From the NCBI GenBank assembly GCA_039026975.1, contig JBCCLI010000026.1:1-28991 (forward strand): a stretch of DNA of 28,991 nucleotides, in the 5' to 3' direction. The notes under the pieces were generated by a model. That model had not been told where the DNA came from. It was given only the letters and a program-made list of their open reading frames with translations, and searched no databases. Numbering within the stretch: the first letter of the stretch is position 1; the number at the start of each line of letters is the position of its first letter. Made by a program: the position numbers and the translations under genes. Source of the stretch: JBCBKZ01 sp039026975. GTDB lineage: Bacteria > Bacteroidota > Bacteroidia > J057. Shown one piece after another: positions 8,665 through 17,425 of the stretch.

Positions 8665-8700
8665 AAAAGGGCTGTTCATTCGTGAGTAGCCCTTTTATTA
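8665..8700 (+). terminator. terminator after the DUF4199 gene
   Basis: AAAAGGGCT (8665-8673) pairs with AGCCCTTTT (8688-8696) around a 14-base loop and runs into TTTTATTA. Because both arms carry A/T tails it could work in both directions and may also have ended the decayed minus-strand gene next to it. Confidence 0.8.
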
Positions 8701-9384
8701 GATACAGCTGCTACTCCTACTGTGGAGGTTTGAGCATTCCTTTCATTTAGCAGATACACAAAGTGAATGAGATAATGCGTGAAAGCAGCCCCAAAGATGT
8801 GTCAGAGAAAATGGGTCCCCATAACCATGCCCAGAGGTCTACTACTCTACAACCTAATGCCATGTAAAAGAGCATCAAGGCGACCCAGACATACCTACTC
8901 TTCACAAAATTTTGTTGTTATATGACCATACATGCAGGAACCAGGATCTGAAGGGCCAGCAAGCTGTAGGAAATTCTTTATGTAGTATGTGGCGGATGGT
9001 TCATGATGACCGGCGTTTGTACCCCAAAACCAGCTAAGGTTATCCTTACTGTCCAGCCAATTCCATCAAAAAACTGGTAGAGGAAGTAAAAGCTAGCGGC
9101 CAAACAAAGTAGCAGGATAGGTACCTAATCCATGTATAAAAAGAAATTGGCATGTCTAAACGCGTGGTAAATAGTTCCTCCTATTCCCCCTATCCCTAAT
9201 ATAGGCGTGACATATGAAAGAAACGTATGCTGAGAATACCTCCCCCAAATCTTACTGGCCCACACCACACAAGAATGAGAAATACAAATGCAGACAGCGC
9301 ATGATAAGGTTCTACAATAAAGCGAGAAAAGTCCGTCTCCGAATACACAGCTCCGCCATCCCTAAGCGGGTGTGTAAGTAGCAT
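8676..9384 (-). pseudogene. decayed ceramidase-like (CREST-type) membrane protein gene
   Basis: No long frame is open here, but reading the minus strand from the ATG at 9384 and switching frames rebuilds a coherent multi-helix protein. The start reads GAVYSETDFSRFIVEPYHAL. After a frameshift near 9265 come WASKIWGRYSQHTFLSYV and GGTIYHAFRHANFFLYMD, then a stop where Trp is expected (TAG, 9127-9125), then PILLLCLAASFYFLYQFFDG. A frameshift near 9025 leads to GTNAGHHEPSATYYIKNFLQ, others to LALQILVPACMVI, a stop, and YVWVALMLFYMALG. The end is GTHFL-stop-HIFGAAFTHYLIHFVYLL, where the TGA again replaces Trp. The His/Asp pattern resembles alkaline-ceramidase/CREST-superfamily hydrolases. I count at least four frameshifts and three stops, so it is not functional. 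The 3' boundary is approximate. Confidence 0.8.
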
Positions 9385-9468
9385 AAAGACTGAAAAATTA
9401 GTGCGAGTCCCCTAGACAATGGTACCTTACAGACAAAACAATTCAATAAGTGGAAAATTGATTTTGGC

Positions 9469-10326
9469 ATGTTGGGAAAATCCAGATTCTTCGTCGCCTT
9501 ACACCTTTCTGTCCTCCTATTCGGCTTTGCAGGGCTATTTGGGAAGTGGCTTCCTATTCCCTCTGAGCAGATTGTCTGGGGTAGAACCCTATTTGCTAGT
9601 ATAGCCATAGGATGCTGGTTTCTCTTCCAGCCTTCCTTATTTGTATTTCCTGCTAAAGCCTCTATTACTACCTTCCTTTTTTCTGGGGCCTTACTAGCTT
9701 TCCATTGGATAGCCTTTTTTAGCAGCATACAGCTGTCTTCTGTAACTGTAGGGCTACTCACCTTTTCCTCCTTCCCACTGTTTGTCATTATCCTGGCTCC
9801 CTTTACCACTAAAGAACCTTTTTCCCTTTCAGATTTAGGGGTGGTAAGTCTGATTTTATTAGGTACCGCCCAGTTACTACCATGGGATGATTTATCCGGT
9901 GATCTATTTCAGGGCGTAGTCTGGGGTCTTGGCGCTGGCTTATCCTTTGCCCTGTTAAATCTGGTCAATAAAACCCTCATTTCTCAGTATAAGAGTCTCC
10001 AAATAACCTTTTACCAGTGCCTGGTGGCTTCCCTTATTCTCATCCCTTTTAGTGTTCAGCACCCTATGCCTCAGGCATTCCCCCAGCTGGGCTTACTAGT
10101 CCTTTTAGGCGTATTGTTTACGGCTGTAGCCCATTCTCTCTTTATTTTTAGCTTGAAAGAATTAAGAACTCAGCTGGTGAGTATTACTGCCTGTATGGAA
10201 CCTGTATATGGCGGGTTAGCTGCGCTTCTATTCCTGGGAGAAAGACCAGAACCCATGATCCTCCTAGGAGGAAGTCTCATTATAGGAGCTACGCTATTAG
10301 CCTCCTTTTCTTCTTCCTACACCTGA
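9469..10326 (+). CDS. EamA/DMT-family transporter
   Basis: The 285-residue inner-membrane protein is almost entirely hydrophobic, with about ten predicted helices arranged as two EamA repeats. The end of each repeat is recognisable: the first has LSSVTVGLLTFSSFPLFVII and the second has ACMEPVYGGLAALLFLGERP, the conserved EPV...LGE segment of drug/metabolite exporters. Such proteins export amino acids, metabolites or drugs by antiport or uniport; the substrate cannot be read from sequence. The ATG at 9469 gives a normal length. Its stop overlaps the end of the convergent MATE gene by 10 bases. Upstream is the pseudogene on the other strand, so it should have its own promoter between 9385 and 9468. 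Confidence 0.9.
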   Translation: MLGKSRFFVALHLSVLLFGFAGLFGKWLPIPSEQIVWGRTLFASIAIGCWFLFQPSLFVFPAKASITTFLFSGALLAFHWIAFFSSIQLSSVTVGLLTFSSFPLFVIILAPFTTKEPFSLSDLGVVSLILLGTAQLLPWDDLSGDLFQGVVWGLGAGLSFALLNLVNKTLISQYKSLQITFYQCLVASLILIPFSVQHPMPQAFPQLGLLVLLGVLFTAVAHSLFIFSLKELRTQLVSITACMEPVYGGLAALLFLGERPEPMILLGGSLIIGATLLASFSSSYT

Positions 10327-11708
10327 ACTAATTTCCATTTCCCCCTCCTGAAAATGAACAAGCTTATTATCGCCAGGACAGAATTACTAACGGCAATTGC
10401 GATGTAGGCACCTGAGGGGCCCCATTCCCAAAAAATAGAAAGTACCCAAGCCAGGGGAATCTGAAAGAACCAATAACAAAGTAAGTTAAGCCAGGTAGGG
10501 GTTTTTGTGTCTCCCGCTCCATTGAAAGATTGGGTAACTACCATCCCAAAGGCATAAAAAATGTATCCTAGACAGATAATTCTTAAACTCAGTACCCCCT
10601 GCGAAATAACCATAGCATCCTCCGAGAAAATTCCCACAAAAGTTTCTGCCCATATGTAGAAAATGATAGAGACCAGCATCAGGAAGATCACATTGTAGAA
10701 AGCAGTAACCCAAACTGACTTTTCAGCTCTATCAGGTTGCTGAGCGCCCAGATTTTGGCCTACTAAAGTTGCTGCTGCATTAGCTAGTCCCCATGAAGGT
10801 AAAATGGTGAAAATAATGATCCTGAATGCAATGGTGTAGCCCGCTACTGCTTCAGACCCAAACTCAGAGATAATTCTTACTAAGAAAATCCAACTGGCAG
10901 AGCCTATGAGATACTGTCCTATTCCGCCCAAAGAAACCATTACCAGCCTTTTAATGATCTCCCACTTAACCTGTATATTCTCCCATAATACCTTAATCTG
11001 TCTGCTGCCCCTACCTAGCATAATTACCTGGTAAGCTACCCCTATTCCTCTCCCGGTATTAGTGGCTATGGCTGCTCCCTCCACGCCCATTTCTGGAAAT
11101 ATCCCATAGCCAAAAATGAACAATGGGTCCAGCACCATATTCAGGATATTAGCTAGCCAGAGTGCCCGCATAGAAATAGCAGCATTACCAGCTCCCCTAA
11201 AAATCGCATTTAGCAGGAAAATCAGCATAATGACATAGTTGCCTCCCAGCATTATGCGCGTGTAGCCACTCCCACTTTCAATCACAGAAGCAGATGCACC
11301 CATGAGCTCTAACACCTCCTTGTAGTACAGAATTCCGAGTACACTGATGATGGTAGAAATGATCAGGGCTAAAATGATGGCTTGTACCCCTGCGTCAGCT
11401 GCTGCCTTAGGTTTCTTTTCTCCTATCCTTCTGGCCACCATAGCTGTAGTAGCCATACTTAAACCTATGGCTATGGCGTAAACAAGCATCATCACTGACT
11501 CTGTCAGTCCTACTGTGGCAATGGCGTCCGTCCCCACTCTCCCAACCCAGTAGGCATCCACCACTGCAAACAGAGATTCCATCACCATTTCAAGTATCAT
11601 GGGGACTGCCAACATGAAGATTGCCCGATTTATGCTACCGGTTGTATATTCATGGTGAGTTCCCTTTACAGCTGTAAGTAGATCTTGAAAAAAACGTTTA
11701 AGACTCAT
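10317..11708 (-). CDS. MATE-family multidrug/toxin exporter
   Basis: The 463-residue protein has about twelve membrane helices and belongs to the MATE (NorM/DinF-like) cation-coupled exporters. The N-terminal signature is clear: LAVPMILEMVMESLFAVVDA, then YWVGRVGTDAIATVGLTESV and ATTAMVARRIGEKK. The second half repeats the pattern (ATLVGQNLGAQQPDRAEKSV, QSFNGAGDTKTPTWLN). The substrate is unknown. Two exporters of different families converging with a 10-base overlap is probably chance adjacency rather than an operon. The ATG at 11708 matches the family start. Confidence 0.93.
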   Translation of the reverse strand: MSLKRFFQDLLTAVKGTHHEYTTGSINRAIFMLAVPMILEMVMESLFAVVDAYWVGRVGTDAIATVGLTESVMMLVYAIAIGLSMATTAMVARRIGEKKPKAAADAGVQAIILALIISTIISVLGILYYKEVLELMGASASVIESGSGYTRIMLGGNYVIMLIFLLNAIFRGAGNAAISMRALWLANILNMVLDPLFIFGYGIFPEMGVEGAAIATNTGRGIGVAYQVIMLGRGSRQIKVLWENIQVKWEIIKRLVMVSLGGIGQYLIGSASWIFLVRIISEFGSEAVAGYTIAFRIIIFTILPSWGLANAAATLVGQNLGAQQPDRAEKSVWVTAFYNVIFLMLVSIIFYIWAETFVGIFSEDAMVISQGVLSLRIICLGYIFYAFGMVVTQSFNGAGDTKTPTWLNLLCYWFFQIPLAWVLSIFWEWGPSGAYIAIAVSNSVLAIISLFIFRRGKWKLVQV

Positions 11709-11819
11709 AAGGGTGTGTGCTTACTACCATATGTCCTAAGCTGGAACTTAGTAGTGAATGTAGAGAAAGTTTAGGGATTCCACCCTTAAAACATATCATT
11801 TTCTTCATATTACCGCCGC

Positions 11820-12977
11820 ATGAAAAGAGACGAACAGTTTGAAACCATTATCAAAGATCTTGATAAACTGAGAGAACATATAAAAAAGCAGGGCAACCTT
11901 TCCCACTGTACGCTAATAGGATTAAAACTTGAAGGTGAAGCCATTGATTGGCATACCTTTGACTGTATGAACACAAATTTGTTAGGTTGTGAGCTTGAGG
12001 AAAATAATGAACGTATTCTTTTACATAATGGAGCACAGATTTTCAGGAAACCGGAACATCTCCCCTATGACCCATTCCGGAAGCAGTTATATAGCTGGCA
12101 GGAGCTCATGGAAGGCTGGAGCCCCACAGCAGATAATAGCCTGGATCATGCCATTTACCAGCACTTCTCAGCCTCCAGGTTTAATCCAGGCCTTACAGAG
12201 GCGCTATTTCAGCGCATACATGACCACGCTATAGATGAGGGCTTAAGAAAGCTACTGAGGTTTAATGAGAATGGAATGTCTGCTGAGAAAGGGGTAGGTT
12301 TCATGGGAGGACACAGTAAATCAAGGAAAGATGAATCTTATATAAAGACTGCTAGATGTGCATGGCTGATGGCCAAGGAGCACTTCTTCGTAGTTTCAGG
12401 AGGGGGCCCTGGGATCATGGAGGCGGCTAACCTGGGAGCCTACTTTTCTCCCTATGAAGAGGAAGCACTAACTGATGCCTTAAATATGCTCAGTAAAAGT
12501 GCGGAATTTTACATACCTGGAACCAAGCAGATGAATCCAGCTTACATGGAAAGGGCGTATGAGGTACTGGAGAAATATCCTAAAGGTGGGAAGAGCTTGG
12601 CTATCCCTACCTGGTTTTATGGGCATGAACCATCTAATCTTTTTGCTTCTCACATAGCCAAATACTTTTCCAATAGCCTAAGAGAAGATAATTTATTGGC
12701 TATCTCCCTTTATGGGGTAGTATTTGCAGAAGGCAGTGCAGGCACCACCCAAGAAATATTTATGGATGCTACCCAAAATCACTATGGGACGTTTAACTTC
12801 TACAGTCCTATGGTCTTCCTGGGAAAAAAACGCTATGAAATTGACACTATGATATATCCTTTGCTGAAACAGCTTGCCTGGAATAGGGAATATGCCTCAC
12901 TTTTACATATTACTGATAAGCCAACTTCTGTGGTTAGCTTCATTAAAGCGCACCCTCCCATCATGAAACAGGAATGA
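11820..12977 (+). CDS. LOG-family Rossmann nucleotide-binding protein, variant signature
   Basis: The 385-residue protein has an N-terminal ~140-residue region not found in small LOG proteins and a C-terminal Rossmann domain of the LOG ('lysine decarboxylase-like') type. The nucleotide-binding segment VVSGGGPGIMEAANLGAY (residues 192-209) is canonical. The second family motif, normally PGGxGTxxE, reads EGSAGTTQE here (304-312): the GT and final Glu are kept but the proline and one glycine are not. Family members cleave nucleoside monophosphates to base and ribose-5-phosphate (cytokinin-activating LOG, PpnN), so a nucleotide hydrolase or a nucleotide-binding sensor is likely, but activity is unproven. 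Residues ~28-58 have a faint five-residue Leu/Cys periodicity. It is transcribed alone. Confidence 0.85.
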   Translation: MKRDEQFETIIKDLDKLREHIKKQGNLSHCTLIGLKLEGEAIDWHTFDCMNTNLLGCELEENNERILLHNGAQIFRKPEHLPYDPFRKQLYSWQELMEGWSPTADNSLDHAIYQHFSASRFNPGLTEALFQRIHDHAIDEGLRKLLRFNENGMSAEKGVGFMGGHSKSRKDESYIKTARCAWLMAKEHFFVVSGGGPGIMEAANLGAYFSPYEEEALTDALNMLSKSAEFYIPGTKQMNPAYMERAYEVLEKYPKGGKSLAIPTWFYGHEPSNLFASHIAKYFSNSLREDNLLAISLYGVVFAEGSAGTTQEIFMDATQNHYGTFNFYSPMVFLGKKRYEIDTMIYPLLKQLAWNREYASLLHITDKPTSVVSFIKAHPPIMKQE

Positions 12978-13076
12978 ATTCAGGATAGAAGGCTATCATT
13001 CGCGTGATAATTGCGTTTTTATGTATAGATTAGATAGTTAATAGCAGTATGCTGATAGGATAATTAAGTTACGCGC

Positions 13077-13574
13077 GTGCCCCAGTTTGACACAAAAGAT
13101 TTTCAAAGCCTCTTTGACCGCTATTATGATGCGATCTACAGTTATCTGTATTATAAATCAGGTAATATGGAACTCTCTCAAGATTTAACCCAGGAGGTAT
13201 TCCTTATCTTATGGAAGAAGAGAGCCAATATCCAACAGGATAAAGTAAAGAGTTACCTCTATACCATAGCTCATAACTTGTTTCTGAATGAAGTTAAGCA
13301 CCAGAAGGTAGTGCTAAAGTTCAAGAAGAGACCTCATTCCCAAGCGGTAGAAGAAAGCCCTCAGTTCCAAATGGAGGAAAGTGAGTTTAAAGATAGGCTA
13401 GAGGCTGCCATAGCGGCCTTACCTGAAAAAAATAGAGTAGTATTTCTCATGAACAGAATAGAAAAGCTCACCTATCAGGAAATTGCGGATTCCCTGGGCT
13501 TGAGTGTAAAGGCCATAGAGAAAAGGATGCATAAGGCATTAAAGGAACTGCGAAAGATCCATCATCAAATATAA
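13077..13574 (+). CDS. ECF-family RNA polymerase sigma factor
   Basis: The 165-residue protein has a sigma region 2 (~10-77: LFDRYYDAIYSYLYYKSGN and SQDLTQEVFLILWKKR) and a sigma region 4 helix-turn-helix (~104-158: LPEKNRVVFLMNRIEKLTYQ, EIADSLGLSVKAIEKRMHKA). This is the FecI-like Bacteroidota ECF type. It should direct RNA polymerase to promoters such as that of the TonB receptor downstream. GTG at 13077 is the only possible start: an in-frame stop lies four codons upstream. The FecR gene follows after 92 bases and the receptor 15 bases after that, the order expected for a sigma / anti-sigma / transducer system. Confidence 0.95.
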   Translation: MPQFDTKDFQSLFDRYYDAIYSYLYYKSGNMELSQDLTQEVFLILWKKRANIQQDKVKSYLYTIAHNLFLNEVKHQKVVLKFKKRPHSQAVEESPQFQMEESEFKDRLEAAIAALPEKNRVVFLMNRIEKLTYQEIADSLGLSVKAIEKRMHKALKELRKIHHQI

Positions 13575-13666
13575 ATTCTTCTATATCCTCTCCAGAAAAG
13601 GTAGGGAGGAAGAAAGAAGACTTGTACTAACAATAACACGCTAAATAAGTAGACTAGATAACATAT

Positions 13667-14584
13667 ATGGGAAATACATTTCCAGACATACCGGCAGATA
13701 ATCATCACGGAGAGGGGATGGATGAGTTAGTTGACTTCAATGCACCAGACGTCAAGCAAATCCTCTCAGAAACAGATCAGTGGGTAGTCCCTCAGGAAAG
13801 AAGCAAAGCTGAAGCCTGGGAACTCCTGCAAGCTTCCATAATTCAGGAAGCGGATACAAATGACACAAAAGTCATTTCCTTCCAGAGATCATGGATTTGG
13901 CTTACAGCTGCAGCAGCCTGTATAGCCTTGTTCTTCATCTTGAGAAGCCCTGAAACGGCCCAGCTTACCACTTATGAAGCACTGGCAGGAAGCCAAACGG
14001 AAGTTCTGCTACCTGATGCTTCTAACGTCACCCTTAATGCTGAATCAAGCCTTCAACTGGATGAAGCAGCCTGGGAAGATGAAAGAACTGTACTCCTTAC
14101 TGGAGAAGCTTTTTTCAATGTGGAAGAAGGCAGCGTTTTTTCTGTAAAAACTGAGCAGGGGATAGTAAAAGTGTTAGGAACTTCTTTCAATGTGTATGAC
14201 AGAGAAGAGGCCTATATGGTTAGTTGTAAAAGTGGAAAAGTGAAGGTAGAAGTGGGTGGCTCCTCTGTTTTATTAGAGAAAGGAGAAATAGCCATCTTAG
14301 GTGAGAATAACCAACTATCTAAGGAAAATACTGCTACAGATCAGGTTGCTTCCTGGATGATAGGAGAATTCACCTTCAAAAAAGCTACATTAATTTCAGT
14401 CTTTAGCGAACTAGAACGTCAGTTTGACGTTAGTATACAAGTAAGTCCTTCGGTGTCCGACCAACGTCTTTACACTGGTTTCTTCAGTAATCAGAATTTA
14501 AAAGAAGCACTTAGTGCTGTTTGTGAGCCCCTCGGTCTTACTTTTACACTTCAGGATGATGGGAAGAACGTCCTGATTCGCTAA
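13667..14584 (+). CDS. FecR-type anti-sigma factor
   Basis: The 305-residue protein has a cytoplasmic N-terminal ~74 residues (sigma-binding region), one membrane helix (~75-92, SWIWLTAAAACIALFFIL), a periplasmic FecR beta domain (~95-215: EVLLPDASNVTLNAESSLQL, LTGEAFFNVEEG, KVLGTSFNVYD) and a C-terminal DUF4974-like/STN-like domain (~228-305, TFKKATLISVFSELERQFDV). It should hold the upstream sigma factor inactive and release it when the periplasmic domain is signalled by the TonB-dependent receptor. The unusually charged leader (HHGEGMDELVD) differs from many FecR proteins, so a slightly later start is possible. The stop lies 15 bases before the receptor ATG. Confidence 0.93.
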   Translation: MGNTFPDIPADNHHGEGMDELVDFNAPDVKQILSETDQWVVPQERSKAEAWELLQASIIQEADTNDTKVISFQRSWIWLTAAAACIALFFILRSPETAQLTTYEALAGSQTEVLLPDASNVTLNAESSLQLDEAAWEDERTVLLTGEAFFNVEEGSVFSVKTEQGIVKVLGTSFNVYDREEAYMVSCKSGKVKVEVGGSSVLLEKGEIAILGENNQLSKENTATDQVASWMIGEFTFKKATLISVFSELERQFDVSIQVSPSVSDQRLYTGFFSNQNLKEALSAVCEPLGLTFTLQDDGKNVLIR

Positions 14585-14599
14585 TGAACGGGCTGAAAC

Positions 14600-17296
14600 A
14601 TGAGGAACTCTCGCCTTTGCCTTGCGTATGCGCTACCTCTATATCTGTTTCTTGTTGCTGGCGTACCTAGCCTAGCACAAGAGCAAACCTTTAGTGCGCA
14701 ATTTAGGCAAGAGAAACTTGAGAACGTCCTTGATTATTTCTCCCGAACATATGACGTATTATTTGCCTACAGCCCATCATCTGTCTCAGATATTTATGTA
14801 AGCTGCGAGTTTGAGAAGCTCAGTCTCACTGAAGCTATGAATCAGATTCTCAGTCCTGTAGGGTTTACCTATAAGGTTCAGCAACAAGATAGAATACTCT
14901 TGATTCCTAACCGGGGTGTAGTCACTTCCATAAAAGATAGATCACCTCCTGAGGATATATACATAACAGGCACAGTAAGGGATTCCAGACTTGGAATCCC
15001 TCTGGCATATGCTAACATACGTGTAGTAGGGACCAAAAAAGGTACTATCTCTGATCAGAATGGTCAGTTCAAGTTACAAAGTCAGACTGCTGATTCTTTA
15101 AAGATTTTATGTAGCTACCTGGGGTACAGGCCGCTGGCTTTTACCGTTTCTGCTACTAGCCTCACTAAAGGGCTCATCATCTCCCTAGAGCCTACCTCCA
15201 CAGAAATAGATGAAGTCCTGATAACAGAGGGTAGTTTACAAACTGTAAAAGTATCTGATGGAGCTGGGAACATTATGATCAACCCCAGAGAATCCCACTT
15301 AATCAGTGGCTTTGGAGAAGCGGATATATTGAGAACTATCCAGCTTTTACCAGGTATTAACTCCACAGAAAATCAAGGTGGCCTGCATATAAGAGGAAGT
15401 ACTCCCGATCAAAACCTGGTACTTATAGATGGTATCACCGCCTACGGTATAGATCATTTCTTTGGGATGTTTAGTGCCGTTAATGATCAGGCTATAGAAA
15501 ATGTGAACGTCAACAGAGGTGGATTTGGAGCTAAATATGGAGGCAGGTTATCCGGAATCATCGACATAGATGCGAAAAGAGCAAAAGTGGATTCCATCAG
15601 CCTTTACACCCACCTGAGTCTCCTAAATTCAAACGTAAGTTTAGAGCTTCCGCTGATTAAGAATAAAGTGTCTATTCTACTGGCAGGGCGGAAATCCTTC
15701 CCCCTTCTCTCTCAGAATCCTCTATACCAAACGCTCACCAGTAATTTCAGCAGCAGTAGCCAAAGTCAAATTTCTCAAAACGATCCATTCAGGCAATATC
15801 GTACCATTCTTCCAGAGTTTGATTTTAGTGATGCTAACATCAAACTCTCCATCCGTCCAAGCATTAACGACCTTATAGAAGCGAGCTACTTTACTTCCAC
15901 TGATAACTTACATTATCTGGTTAGGGACAATGACGACATCCCTTTTTCAGAGAGAATTACCACCCAAGAGTTTATTAAGGTAAAAAATGAAGGCTACAGT
16001 TTTAGCTGGAGCCACCAATGGTCTGATAAGTTTTACAGTCGTCAGAATGTAGCTTTTAGCAATTACAGCAATGACTACGAGAATAGGATTCTGGTAGCTA
16101 ATGACAGTTCTCAGTACAGTGGAGACATCCTACAAGAGAATGCTATCTCAGATATGACCATACGCTCTGACTATATGTACAGTCTGAACGCCACAGATAA
16201 GCTTTCCTTCGGTTTGCATTATAAGAGCATGAGCACCCTAAATAGACAGGAGCTGTACTATGAGAGTGTTCCTCGTGTTTCTGATGTGAGTGCTAACTCT
16301 TTGGCGGGCTACCTACAGTATGACTTCGCCTTATCTGACGAATTTATTATCTCCTCTGGCCTCAGGGTGGTTAACTATTTGCCCTTCAAGGCTAACTATT
16401 TCGAACCCAGAGTGTCTGCTACCTACCGGATGAGCCCTAATTTCTCCACTAAAATAGCCTGGGGAAGATATAACCAGTTTATTAACCAGGTCACCTTGGG
16501 GAACTCCCTAGGATTAGCAGAAAATCAATGGGTATTAAGTGATGACTCTACTGTTCCTGTTGCTTCTGCCGAGCACATCATAGTAGGGGCTGCTTATGAG
16601 GCACAGGGCTTTTTAGTGGATGTAGAGCTTTATCAAAAAAACTTATATGGCCTGCTTACCAACGAATATGATGCCAGCCTTTACGAAGTAGGAGTAACGG
16701 GTAATGGAGGAATCCTGGACGGTGGTATGGGTACTTCAAGGGGGATAGATGTCATGCTCCAGAAAAAAGCCAGGGCATATGAAGGATGGGTCAGTTACTC
16801 TTACAATGAAATTCATCATACTTTTGAAGAGCTAAATGAAGGGAACCCCTTCCCAGCTGCCCATGAAAATCGACATCAGATTAAAGTAGTTAATAGTCTA
16901 CACCTGGGGAATTGGAGCTTTGGTGGTACCTTCGTACTTGCTACAGGTAATCCCTACACAGACGCCATAGGCCCTATCAAGGAGGTGGATGAAAACGGAC
17001 TTGTTGAATTTTACATAGAGCCTGGACAAATAAATGCCAGGAGACTCCCTACTTATCACAGGTTGGATCTATCAGCTGTATATAGTTTCAGGATAGGCCA
17101 GCAAGGGAAAGGCAAAGTAGGCATCTCTATGTATAACCTCTACAATAGGCAAAATATCCGGGCCAGGAGATTTCAGCTCTTTCCGGAGATAGATAGTAAC
17201 GGAAACGTTGATTCCAGCAGGGCACCAGGCTTTGTCTCCTCAGATATTCTTCACCAGGGATTCATCCCCAACTTCTTCATTCAGGCAAGCTTTTAA
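14600..17296 (+). CDS. TonB-dependent receptor with STN signalling domain
   Basis: The 898-residue outer-membrane transporter has a signal peptide (~1-26), an STN/secretin-N signalling domain (~30-105, LENVLDYFSRTYDVLFAYSP), a carboxypeptidase-regulatory-like beta sandwich (~122-200, ITGTVRDSRLGIPLAYANI), a plug (~230-330, IQLLPGINSTENQGGLHIRG and VLIDGITAYGIDHFFGMFS) and a 22-strand barrel ending in the outer-membrane-protein terminal Phe. STN receptors pass the ligand-bound signal to FecR, fitting the two genes upstream. There is no SusD-like lipoprotein gene downstream, so this is more like a FecA-type receptor than a polysaccharide SusC/D pair. The ligand (siderophore, metal complex or small oligomer) cannot be read from the sequence. 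Confidence 0.94.
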   Translation: MRNSRLCLAYALPLYLFLVAGVPSLAQEQTFSAQFRQEKLENVLDYFSRTYDVLFAYSPSSVSDIYVSCEFEKLSLTEAMNQILSPVGFTYKVQQQDRILLIPNRGVVTSIKDRSPPEDIYITGTVRDSRLGIPLAYANIRVVGTKKGTISDQNGQFKLQSQTADSLKILCSYLGYRPLAFTVSATSLTKGLIISLEPTSTEIDEVLITEGSLQTVKVSDGAGNIMINPRESHLISGFGEADILRTIQLLPGINSTENQGGLHIRGSTPDQNLVLIDGITAYGIDHFFGMFSAVNDQAIENVNVNRGGFGAKYGGRLSGIIDIDAKRAKVDSISLYTHLSLLNSNVSLELPLIKNKVSILLAGRKSFPLLSQNPLYQTLTSNFSSSSQSQISQNDPFRQYRTILPEFDFSDANIKLSIRPSINDLIEASYFTSTDNLHYLVRDNDDIPFSERITTQEFIKVKNEGYSFSWSHQWSDKFYSRQNVAFSNYSNDYENRILVANDSSQYSGDILQENAISDMTIRSDYMYSLNATDKLSFGLHYKSMSTLNRQELYYESVPRVSDVSANSLAGYLQYDFALSDEFIISSGLRVVNYLPFKANYFEPRVSATYRMSPNFSTKIAWGRYNQFINQVTLGNSLGLAENQWVLSDDSTVPVASAEHIIVGAAYEAQGFLVDVELYQKNLYGLLTNEYDASLYEVGVTGNGGILDGGMGTSRGIDVMLQKKARAYEGWVSYSYNEIHHTFEELNEGNPFPAAHENRHQIKVVNSLHLGNWSFGGTFVLATGNPYTDAIGPIKEVDENGLVEFYIEPGQINARRLPTYHRLDLSAVYSFRIGQQGKGKVGISMYNLYNRQNIRARRFQLFPEIDSNGNVDSSRAPGFVSSDILHQGFIPNFFIQASF

Positions 17297-17346
17297 TAGC
17301 ATAAAGCCTATTGAATGATTATCATCCTCTTTTCCATTCATATCTA

Positions 17347-17381
17347 TTGTGAGCTTTTACCAGTGTGTAACGTTCTCACAA
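17347..17381. repeat. 7-bp inverted repeat after the receptor gene
   Basis: TTGTGAG (17347-17353) and CTCACAA (17375-17381) form a stem around a 21-base loop, between the convergent receptor and GNAT-like genes. No T-run follows, so a terminator role is only possible. Confidence 0.35.
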
Positions 17382-17425
17382 AGAAATCAGGGCCATAGTG
17401 GGTAATGAATGGCTTATAGCTCAGC

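Noticed and set aside
9312..9809. A 165-codon minus-strand open frame across the start of the EamA gene
   Set aside because: Its translation has no membrane or domain pattern and it overlaps a well-supported transporter; it is a shadow frame. The real minus-strand signal nearby is the pseudogene in a different frame ending upstream of 9385.
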